DNA of 16,023 bases from CAYOHP01 sp964403795 [NCBI: uncultured bacterium] (GTDB lineage: Bacteria > Muiribacteriota > UBA6191 > CAZXTJ01). A program made the translations under genes and the position numbers. Position 1 is the stretch's first letter; each line of letters opens with the position of its first letter. The stretch is taken from assembly GCA_964403795.1 (NCBI GenBank), contig CAYOHP010000147.1, positions 1-16,023 of the forward strand. Direction: 5' to 3'. The notes beneath the pieces were generated by a model. It did no database searches. It had not been told where the DNA came from and saw nothing but the letters and a program-made list of their open reading frames with translations. Positions 7,494 to 13,956 of the stretch are shown in pieces.

Positions 7494-8426
7494 TTACGGT
7501 TCGACCAGGCGCTCCGGGGTCATGGCCAGCACCGCGGCGGCCTCCGCTGCACCCGGGAGGTGGCGCTCGAAGAAGGCCGCGATCCGCTCCATGAACTCGC
7601 GGGTCTTGAAGATCCGGGCGTCGACGTGGTCGAGCCCGGGGATCTCCCAGTACTCCGTGGGTCCCGGGTAGCGGGTGGCCAGGCTGCGGCCCTCCTCGAC
7701 CGGGATCACGGTGTCGGCGTCGCCGTGCATCACCAGCACCGGCCGGGGGGCGAAGGCCTCGAGGCTCGCCTCGGGGACGATGCCGGCCGGGGTGGTCCCG
7801 AGCAGGGCCCGGGCGATCCCGTCGAGCACCGCCCGCGGCACCACCGCCAGCGGACCCAGGAACGACAATCGCTGGGTCGCCATCCGCCCGAGGTCGCCGT
7901 AGGGACTGTCGAGCACCATGCAGTGGACCCGCTCCGGGAGGTCCTGGGAGGCGAGCGCCATGCAGGCCGCGCCCAGGCTGCAGGCGTAGATCCCGACCGG
8001 CCGGCCGGCCGCCTCGGGCAGGGTGTCGAGGACCCGGAGCACGCCGCCGACGTCGAGCCGGGCGTGGGCGCCGTAGCTCACCAGGTTGCCCTGGCTCTCG
8101 CCCTGGGCCCTCCAGTCGAAGGTGAAGACCCCGTAGCCGGCCTCGGCCAGCACCCGGGCCCAGGGGAGCATGTGGTCGCGGGTGGCCCGCTTGCCGGCCT
8201 GGAACACGACCACCGGGCGATCCCCTTCGGGAGGCGCGAAGAAGGCCCGGAGGCGGACCCCGTCCAGGGCCTCGAAGTCGACCACCCGGGCCCGCGGCGA
8301 GAGGTCCTGGGGCCGGGTCTTGACCCGCTGCTTCCAGGGAACCCCGTTGACGATCGCGACCAGCACCGCCACCAGCACCGAGCCGGCGAGGTACCCGCCG
8401 ACCGCCACACCCGCATAGAGGAGCAT
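7494..8426 (-). CDS. Membrane-anchored alpha/beta hydrolase
   Basis: A 310-residue alpha/beta-hydrolase-fold protein. An N-terminal hydrophobic helix (about 5-27) should anchor it, with the catalytic domain probably on the outer face of the membrane. Visible landmarks: a strand/oxyanion region PVVVFQAG (71-78), FDWRAQGES (103-111) in the place of the common DxRGhGxS motif, nucleophile elbow YACSLGAA (147-154) with Ser150, acid HGDADTVIP with Asp236, and base GLDHVD with His267. The elbow is AxSxG instead of GxSxG, an uncommon but tolerated variant. Overall it resembles the peptidase S9/BAAT-like or 'DUF-type' serine hydrolases; the substrate cannot be inferred. ATG 8426 has no strong ribosome site. 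The gene is 69 bp downstream of the exosortase operon and could be its distal member or a separate unit; a -10-like TAGACT lies 12 bases upstream of the start codon. Confidence 0.88.
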   Translation of the reverse strand: MLLYAGVAVGGYLAGSVLVAVLVAIVNGVPWKQRVKTRPQDLSPRARVVDFEALDGVRLRAFFAPPEGDRPVVVFQAGKRATRDHMLPWARVLAEAGYGVFTFDWRAQGESQGNLVSYGAHARLDVGGVLRVLDTLPEAAGRPVGIYACSLGAACMALASQDLPERVHCMVLDSPYGDLGRMATQRLSFLGPLAVVPRAVLDGIARALLGTTPAGIVPEASLEAFAPRPVLVMHGDADTVIPVEEGRSLATRYPGPTEYWEIPGLDHVDARIFKTREFMERIAAFFERHLPGAAEAAAVLAMTPERLVEP

Positions 8427-8443
8427 CGAGCGAAGTCTAGCCT

Positions 8444-8473
8444 CGAACCCTCGGGGACGAGAGCGGGGGTTCG
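8444..8473 (-). other. Inverted repeat between the helical-repeat gene and the hydrolase gene
   Basis: CGAACCC (8444-8450) and GGGTTCG (8467-8473) form 7-bp inverted arms separated by 16 bases, between the stop of the upstream gene and the hydrolase start. It could be a weak terminator or an operator for the hydrolase gene. The long loop makes either call uncertain. Confidence 0.25.
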
Positions 8474-8495
8474 GGGCGGGCCTACCGGTGCGGCC

Positions 8496-9899
8496 CTACC
8501 CGGCGGCCGAGAGCAGGGGACGCAGCGCCGGGGGGAAGGCCCGCTCGGCCCGCTGTGCCCGCCCCAGCGCGATCCGGGCCTCGTCGTCCAGGGCCCGGCC
8601 CGACCAGGTGGCCAGAAGGGCGGTCACGGCTTCGAGCGCGGGAGCCTCGCGCCCCCGGCTGGCCATGCGCATGCGCTCCTCGGTGGCGGCGTGGAGGTCG
8701 TCGACCACCCCGCCCAGGATCAGGATCCGGCAGGCGCCGAGGACTCCTCCCCGGTGATCCAGGAGTTCGTTCGCCAGGTCCGGGAGCACCGCCTCCCGGG
8801 GCTCGCCGCGGGCCAGCGCCGCCTGCATCCCGAGCCAGGAGCGGAACCAGCGGTCCTCGAGCGGGACCAGGCTTCCCTCCGGCAGTGCCCGCTCCAGGGC
8901 GTCGGCCTCGGCGAGGCCCTTGGCCAGCACCTCCGGCTCCATGGCGTCGGATTCCACGAAGAGCCGGTAGAGCGCCTGGTGCCAGGCCAGGGCGGCCTCC
9001 CCCGGTTTCAGCGCCGAGAGTTCCGCCCGCAGGGCCCGGAGCTTGCCGTCCAAGGCCTGGGCCTCGCCCCGGTTGCCGGTGAATTCGGCGAGCTGGAGCT
9101 TGCCGGCGAGAGCCAGCTCGGTCTCGTGGGCCGAGCGCGGCTCGTAGTCGCGCAGCAAGGGAGCCAGTTCGGGATCCCAGGTGGCCTGGGCCAGCAGCAG
9201 GTAGAGCCCGTGGGCCAGCCGCAGCACGCTCGGCGTCGAGAAGCGCTTCACCAGCAGTTCGAGTGCCCGGCCGGCCCCCCGGAAGCGCCCCGCCGCGATC
9301 AGGGTGCTCGCCTTCAGCAGCACCAGGCCGCTCTCCGACTCGGAAGGATCCACGTCGCCGAGCAGGTCGAGCGCCAGCTCCGGCTCGCCCACCGCCTCGA
9401 AGGCGGCAGCCCCGATGGGGCGGTGCAGCCGCGGGTGCAGGCCCTGGAGGTCGGAGACCGGGGCGGTGCGCCGGTCCATGTAGGCTCGGGCCCCGGCCCG
9501 GTCGCCCCGGCAGGCCCGGGAGATGGCCGCCACCGTGAGCAGCTCGTCGGCCACGGGCCCGGGGGGCTCCTTGGCCAGCGCCGCCTCGACCTCCTGCTCG
9601 GCGGCCTCGAACTCGCCGGCCAGCAGCAGGTCGAAGGGCCGGTCCAGGTGCTTGCGCACGAACCGGTACGCCAGGTAGGTGCCGAGTCCGAACAGCCCGC
9701 CCAGCGAGAGGGTGGCACCGGTGATGGCGGCCACACCCCCGAGCAGGGCGAGCCCGGGGAAGCGGTGGGTGAAGTAGCGCAGGTGCGAGGTCAGCCCGGG
9801 ACTGGCCTCCGGGTCGGGCTTGGCGCCCTCGCTCCCCGGAGGCCTGCCGGTCCCGCCTGCCGGGGGAGGAACTCCCGACCCGTCGCTGCCTTCGGCCAT
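8496..9899 (-). CDS. Membrane-anchored helical-repeat (TPR-like) protein of the exosortase operon
   Basis: A 467-residue protein. Residues 1-37 are a Gly/Pro-rich cytoplasm-type leader. Residues about 48-82 are a long uncharged hydrophobic stretch (one helix or a helical hairpin), followed by the basic RFVRKHLDR. The remaining 380 residues are almost all alpha-helical and Ala/Leu/Glu-rich, with helix pairs typical of TPR-like repeats, for example LLLAGEFEAAEQEVEAALAKEP, AAFEAVGEPELALDLLGDVDP and KASTLIAAGRFRGAGRALELL. No catalytic motif is visible, so a scaffold or adaptor role is likely. ATG 9899 lies 9 bp after the exosortase stop codon, so the two are surely co-transcribed. It probably tethers or organises a partner of the exosortase/PEP-CTERM pair; that is inference from position. 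Confidence 0.82.
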   Translation of the reverse strand: MAEGSDGSGVPPPAGGTGRPPGSEGAKPDPEASPGLTSHLRYFTHRFPGLALLGGVAAITGATLSLGGLFGLGTYLAYRFVRKHLDRPFDLLLAGEFEAAEQEVEAALAKEPPGPVADELLTVAAISRACRGDRAGARAYMDRRTAPVSDLQGLHPRLHRPIGAAAFEAVGEPELALDLLGDVDPSESESGLVLLKASTLIAAGRFRGAGRALELLVKRFSTPSVLRLAHGLYLLLAQATWDPELAPLLRDYEPRSAHETELALAGKLQLAEFTGNRGEAQALDGKLRALRAELSALKPGEAALAWHQALYRLFVESDAMEPEVLAKGLAEADALERALPEGSLVPLEDRWFRSWLGMQAALARGEPREAVLPDLANELLDHRGGVLGACRILILGGVVDDLHAATEERMRMASRGREAPALEAVTALLATWSGRALDDEARIALGRAQRAERAFPPALRPLLSAAG

Positions 9900-9908
9900 G
9901 GCCCTACT

Positions 9909-11402
9909 CTATCGCTCCCCGCCCGGGTCCGGCTCGGCCACGGTGGCCGCCCACCATGGCCCCTCGGCCCCCCCGAACACGGCCGCGAACCACCACGACG
10001 ACGCCTCGGGCCAGGCCCCGGTCGGACCCTCGATCCGCTCCCGCACCAGGAAGCTCCGTCCCTCCGGGGAGGTCGCCCGGAACCGGCTCCAGGTACGGCC
10101 CCGCGGGTCCACCTCGAGGGTCCGTTCCCGGACCGTGAAGCCCAGGCCCCGGTAGCAGTCGGTGGCCGGGTGCAGGCGCCGGGTGGGCGCGGTGAGGTAG
10201 CGCAGCACCAGTTCCCGGCCACCCCAGGCGAAGCGTCCGATCCGACCCGGGAACCCGGCGGCCAGGCTCTCTTCCCGTGCCCCCAGGGGCAGGGGAGAGA
10301 GCGCCACCCCTTCCCGTTCGGTGGGGAACCCGGGGAAGGCAGGGAGCCCGTTCCCCGGCCCGCTCGCCGCCGGCCATGCCCGGGAGCCACCGTTCGCCAG
10401 GCCCAGGACCGCGGCCAGCAGTGCCAGTCCCAGGCCGGCCCGCCAGCGCGGCCCCGGTCGGTCCCCCCCGACGCCCGACCCGCTCCCGGACTCCGGGGCC
10501 GGCTCGCCCACCGGCAGCACGAAGTCGACCACCAGGATGCCCACCACCACCGCTGCCGCGCAGACCAGGCCCACCGCCTCGTGCAGCCATTCGGGGCGGG
10601 AGGGGAAGGCGACCTCCAGCGGGTAGAGGCCGGCCGCCCTCCAGGCGTTCCCGAGGACCACCAGCAGGGACGCCGTGGCCAGCCGGATCCCGAGCCCGGA
10701 AGCGCCGGCACGGGCGGCCAGGGCGGTCCCGGCGGCCAGCACCAGCCCGGTCCGGAGCAGCCGGATCCCGCTGCACGGGGCGTCCACGGCCACCAGCCCG
10801 AAGGGACCGACCAGCCCGGTCCCCTCCGGCCGGGCCAGGATCCCGCCCAGCGCCAGCAGGATCGCCGAGAGCTCGGTGGCCACCCGTCGGAGCGGGTAGC
10901 CGAGGAAGAACTCGCAGCTGGCGACCAGCGGCAGGCCCAGGGCGAGGAGCGCCAGGGCCGGTGCCCTCTCCCCGGACCTGAGCCGGGGCCCCGCCGCCAC
11001 CCCGAAGGCGAGCATCAGGGCCATCCCGGCCCGCACCAGGGGAGGCGCGCCCGGCGCGGCCGCCGCCACTCCCAGCGCCAGCATCGCCAGACCCGCCATG
11101 ACGCGTCGCGTCAAAGGACGGGCGGGGCGGGCGCCCAGGAACCCTGCGAGCCCGGCGATCACCAGCAGGCCCCAGGCCTCCTCGGGGTCGCCCCGGACCC
11201 GCGCCCGCCACCATCCCAGGGACGGCCCCAGGGAGGCGAGGGCCAGCGCCGCCAGCCAGCCGTCGCCGCAGCCACGACCCGCCGGGGCCGGGGACCCCGT
11301 CGGAGCCTCCGGGGCGCCCTGTGCCGGTACTGCCGACGCACCGCCGGACGGATCCGGACCCGGTCCCGGCCCTGCCGGTCCCGTCGCCGACGTGTCCTCC
11401 AT
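9909..11402 (-). CDS. Exosortase family transpeptidase with EpsI-like C-terminal region
   Basis: A 497-residue polytopic inner-membrane protein. After a Pro/Gly-rich leader (1-47) come about eight to ten membrane helices. The three catalytic signature residues of the exosortase/archaeosortase family are visible in order: Cys210 in VDAPCSGIRLL, Arg255 in LGNAWRAAGL and His274 in EWLHEAVGL. The family is held to cleave PEP-CTERM tails and attach the protein to an envelope anchor. A last helix (about 322-337) is followed by an external C-terminal part (about 355-490) with LHPATDCYRGLGF (410-422), like the HPPxxCxxxxGW region of EpsI/DUF3485 proteins that accompany exosortases, so this looks like a fusion. 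The gene starts 12 bp after the stop of a PEP-CTERM gene, its likely substrate. I do not assign an Xrt letter. Confidence 0.9.
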   Translation of the reverse strand: MEDTSATGPAGPGPGPDPSGGASAVPAQGAPEAPTGSPAPAGRGCGDGWLAALALASLGPSLGWWRARVRGDPEEAWGLLVIAGLAGFLGARPARPLTRRVMAGLAMLALGVAAAAPGAPPLVRAGMALMLAFGVAAGPRLRSGERAPALALLALGLPLVASCEFFLGYPLRRVATELSAILLALGGILARPEGTGLVGPFGLVAVDAPCSGIRLLRTGLVLAAGTALAARAGASGLGIRLATASLLVVLGNAWRAAGLYPLEVAFPSRPEWLHEAVGLVCAAAVVVGILVVDFVLPVGEPAPESGSGSGVGGDRPGPRWRAGLGLALLAAVLGLANGGSRAWPAASGPGNGLPAFPGFPTEREGVALSPLPLGAREESLAAGFPGRIGRFAWGGRELVLRYLTAPTRRLHPATDCYRGLGFTVRERTLEVDPRGRTWSRFRATSPEGRSFLVRERIEGPTGAWPEASSWWFAAVFGGAEGPWWAATVAEPDPGGER

Positions 11403-11414
11403 CGCCGCGGGGCC

Positions 11415-13874
11415 TCAGCCCTGCCGGCGGCGGCGGACCCAGGCGGCCACGCCCGCCACCAGCACCAGGAGTCCGGTGGCCGGCTCCGGCACGGTCGGGA
11501 CCTCGCCGGCCCTGGCGGGCTCCAGTCCGGCTTCCTGGTACTGCTGGGCCGTCTCCAGCACCACCGCGCCCGAGACCGAGGTCACCAGCTGGTAGCGGTG
11601 GGCGATTCCGATGGCCTGCGTGCGGGCCGCCTCGTCGCCCTGGCGGGCCAGCTCCTCGATCCGGTCCCGGGCCGCCAGCCGGGCGAGGTGGGCGCTCGCC
11701 GGCCAGGCCTCGCCGGATTCCTCGCCGGGCCCTCGTCGGCGCACCAGGGTGCGGCGGGTACGGCCCGGGTCCCAGAGCTCGAGCAGGGCCGAGAGTCCGT
11801 CGAGCGGCGCGCCGATCACCGGGGCGCTCCGCACCAGGGGCAAGGTCCCCAGCGACTGGCGGACCGCGTTCCCGCCCGGGAGCAGGGTGACCTCCACCAC
11901 CCGCGCCTCGCGGCGACCCGAGTCCGTCAGCCTCGCCAGCCGCGCCGCAACCTCGTCCTCGCTCCCGAGGTCGACGGGTTGGGGCCCATGGATCCAGAGG
12001 ATCCGGGAGCCCTCCTGCTCGCCGGCCGCGGCCAGGGCTGTCACCAGGGCGGCACCCTGGTCGGCTCCGCCCTCGGCCCGCACCTCCCGCACCGCGGCCG
12101 CCAGCCGGGCCCCTGCGCCCGAGGTCCCTGCCGGCATTTCGAGCGCCACCCGGGGACGATCGCCCGCCACCACCATGGTCACCGACGGACCGTCGGCGAG
12201 ACGCGCCAGCCGGTCGGCCACGCCCGGGAGCAGCGGTCCCATGCCCGAGCTCGCATCGAGCAGCACCACGATCCGTTCCGGGGCCAGGCCCGGGACCTCC
12301 ACGATCTCCTGGACCACGGTGTCCGGCGGCTCGGCTCGCCCGTCCCGGGTGCGGGCCCGGGGCGGTCCGGGCGCCACCTCGGCCTCGATCACCACGGCCT
12401 CGCTCCCGAAGTCGAGGCTCCTGGCCGCCCCCTCGGCGACCTCGTAGCGGGTGACCGCGCCGCTCGGGGACCGGCTCCATCGTTCGGTCTCGATCCCCGA
12501 GGGCCCGAGGGCCGCGAGCCAGCCTTCCACCGACTCGGTCCGACGCGTGAAGGTCCCGGCCGAGAGGCTACCCGGGGAGGCGATCGACACCGAGTGGGCC
12601 AGGTCGGGACCGATCGAGAAATTCCGCTCGAGCAGCCGGGGAAGCACCGCGCGGGCCTTGCCGGGGGCGGTCGGCTGGAGCGGGAAGGTCACGCCCAGCT
12701 TCACCTTGATCGTCCCCCGGCTGGGCACCGGGAAGCACTGGAGCAGCACCAGGCCGGGGCCCGAGGTTGTCGCCAGGGCCGGGTCCTTGCGGGCGGTGAC
12801 CACCCGTTCATAGGCGGCACGCACCGTGTCGCGCCCGGCGTAGGCGGCCTCCCGCTCCTCGCCCGCCACCCACAGGGTGAGCCGCGACACCACCGCGTCC
12901 TCGGGCAGCAGCAGGCGGGCCCGGGCCTCCACCTCCCGCGACGGGTAGTCGTTCCGGAACACCATGGTCCACTCGAGGTAGCCGAGGTGGGCTTCGGGCT
13001 CGAGCATGCCGCGCAGGCTGCTCTCGACCAGGAAGAGCGACGCCAGGTGGTGGCCGACCGTGGTCCCGCCCTGGTCCGGGTCCCATCCCCAGTCGGCCAT
13101 GCCCCGCACCCGGCGCACCCGCCGCGGCGGAGGCTGGCGCTGGAAGGACTCGCCGGTGACCCGGTACCAGGCACTGCGGGCGTCGTCGTGCCAGCCGTGG
13201 CGGCGGAACATGGGGCCGAGCAGCGCCGAGATCGGCGACGGGCCCGGGATCGACAATCCGTAGCAGCGGTCGAGCAGGGCGGCGCGGTCCCCGAACCGGC
13301 GGAGGCGGGCGGTGGAGGCGGCCACCGCCTCGAGGTCCCCGGACCGCTCGGCCGCCTGCAGATCGCGGAGCGCGAACTCGGTCACCACCCGGGGCACGTC
13401 CGGGACGATCAGCAGGACCCAGGCGAGGAGCACCCGAGGCCAAAGGCGCGGCATGGGGGGCGCGGACTCGTCCCCGGCGCCGGCGAGCGAGCGGCGCAGG
13501 CCGAGCGCCACCAGCAGCGAGAAGAGAGGGGCGAGTCCGAGCAGGCCGAGCCCGTAGAAGAACACCACCATGGCCATGAGGGGAGTCCAGGGCAGGAACG
13601 AGACCGCGTAGGCGCTGGCGATGCCGATCGCGATCGCGTTGGCCTCCCGGACCCAGGTCCGTGCCCCGGGCGTGGCCAGCACCGCCGGCACCCGGCTCCG
13701 GGTGGCGAGCCATGCCGCCAGGTTGGCGAGTGCCACCAGGGCCACCGCCGCCACGTGGAACGGGGTGGGGATCGGGTCGAGCAGGTCCTCGCCGCACATC
13801 CGGGTGGAGAGCTCCACCGCGAGCGCCACCAGCGGCAGCAGCACACCCAGGAGGAAGGCCAGGAAACGCAGCAT
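11415..13874 (-). CDS. Polytopic VIT/VWA protein with PEP-CTERM sorting signal
   Basis: An 819-residue protein. Its N-terminus carries about five membrane helices (roughly 4-20, 39-57, 78-95, 99-126 and 146-164). A VIT-type domain follows (about 300-400; EWTMVFRNDYPSREVEARA, LPEDAVVSRLTLW). Then comes a VWA-like domain (about 533-690; IVVLLDASSGMG), and a conserved-looking stretch YQLVTSVSGAVVLETAQQYQ (761-780) of the kind found in VIT proteins sorted by exosortases. The C-terminus is a textbook PEP-CTERM tail: VPEPAT (795-800), hydrophobic helix LLVLVAGVAAWV, basic end RRRRQG. The VWA metal site is degenerate (DASSG for DxSxS; GGADQ where GGTD is usual), so metal binding is doubtful. ATG 13874 has a strong GGGAGG ribosome site 6-7 bases upstream. 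It is the first gene of an operon with the exosortase and the helical-repeat protein. Confidence 0.92.
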   Translation of the reverse strand: MLRFLAFLLGVLLPLVALAVELSTRMCGEDLLDPIPTPFHVAAVALVALANLAAWLATRSRVPAVLATPGARTWVREANAIAIGIASAYAVSFLPWTPLMAMVVFFYGLGLLGLAPLFSLLVALGLRRSLAGAGDESAPPMPRLWPRVLLAWVLLIVPDVPRVVTEFALRDLQAAERSGDLEAVAASTARLRRFGDRAALLDRCYGLSIPGPSPISALLGPMFRRHGWHDDARSAWYRVTGESFQRQPPPRRVRRVRGMADWGWDPDQGGTTVGHHLASLFLVESSLRGMLEPEAHLGYLEWTMVFRNDYPSREVEARARLLLPEDAVVSRLTLWVAGEEREAAYAGRDTVRAAYERVVTARKDPALATTSGPGLVLLQCFPVPSRGTIKVKLGVTFPLQPTAPGKARAVLPRLLERNFSIGPDLAHSVSIASPGSLSAGTFTRRTESVEGWLAALGPSGIETERWSRSPSGAVTRYEVAEGAARSLDFGSEAVVIEAEVAPGPPRARTRDGRAEPPDTVVQEIVEVPGLAPERIVVLLDASSGMGPLLPGVADRLARLADGPSVTMVVAGDRPRVALEMPAGTSGAGARLAAAVREVRAEGGADQGAALVTALAAAGEQEGSRILWIHGPQPVDLGSEDEVAARLARLTDSGRREARVVEVTLLPGGNAVRQSLGTLPLVRSAPVIGAPLDGLSALLELWDPGRTRRTLVRRRGPGEESGEAWPASAHLARLAARDRIEELARQGDEAARTQAIGIAHRYQLVTSVSGAVVLETAQQYQEAGLEPARAGEVPTVPEPATGLLVLVAGVAAWVRRRRQG

Positions 13875-13879
13875 CGGGA

Positions 13880-13893
13880 ACCTCCCGGGAGGT
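13880..13893 (-). promoter_or_regulatory. 14-bp perfect palindrome containing the ribosome binding site of the VIT/VWA gene
   Basis: ACCTCCCGGGAGGT is its own reverse complement and includes the GGAGG that serves ATG 13874. It could pair with itself and hide the ribosome site, or bind a dimeric regulator. CG-rich palindromes also arise by chance in this genome. Confidence 0.4.
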
Positions 13894-13908
13894 GATCGTC
13901 GGCAGGGG

Positions 13909-13922
13909 GAGCGTAGCCCAGG
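13909..13922 (-). promoter_or_regulatory. Putative promoter motif upstream of the VIT/VWA-exosortase operon
   Basis: On the minus strand this reads CCTGGGCTACGCTC, with TACGCT as a possible -10 box, 34 bases in front of ATG 13874. The same motif with one change stands 27 bases in front of the lipoprotein gene (15463-15476). No convincing -35 element is visible. Confidence 0.35.
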
Positions 13923-13927
13923 ACGGG

Positions 13928-13951
13928 CCCGAGGGCGCGGCCCCTCGGGCG
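13928..13951 (-). terminator. Strong GC hairpin between the lipoprotein gene and the exosortase operon
   Basis: GCCCGAGGG (13928-13936) and CCCTCGGGC (13943-13951) are perfect 9-bp arms around a 6-base loop, starting 5 bp beyond the lipoprotein stop codon. The stem is very stable, but no T-run follows on the minus strand. It probably separates the lipoprotein transcript from the next operon or protects its 3' end. Confidence 0.5.
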
Positions 13952-13956
13952 ACGCC

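Noticed and set aside
6852-13895. A plus-strand open frame of about 7 kb (and others such as 145-4662 and 13621-15663)
   Set aside because: They lie antisense to genes with clear domain signatures, contain low-complexity Arg/Gly/Pro/His text, and arise because stop codons are rare at this GC content.
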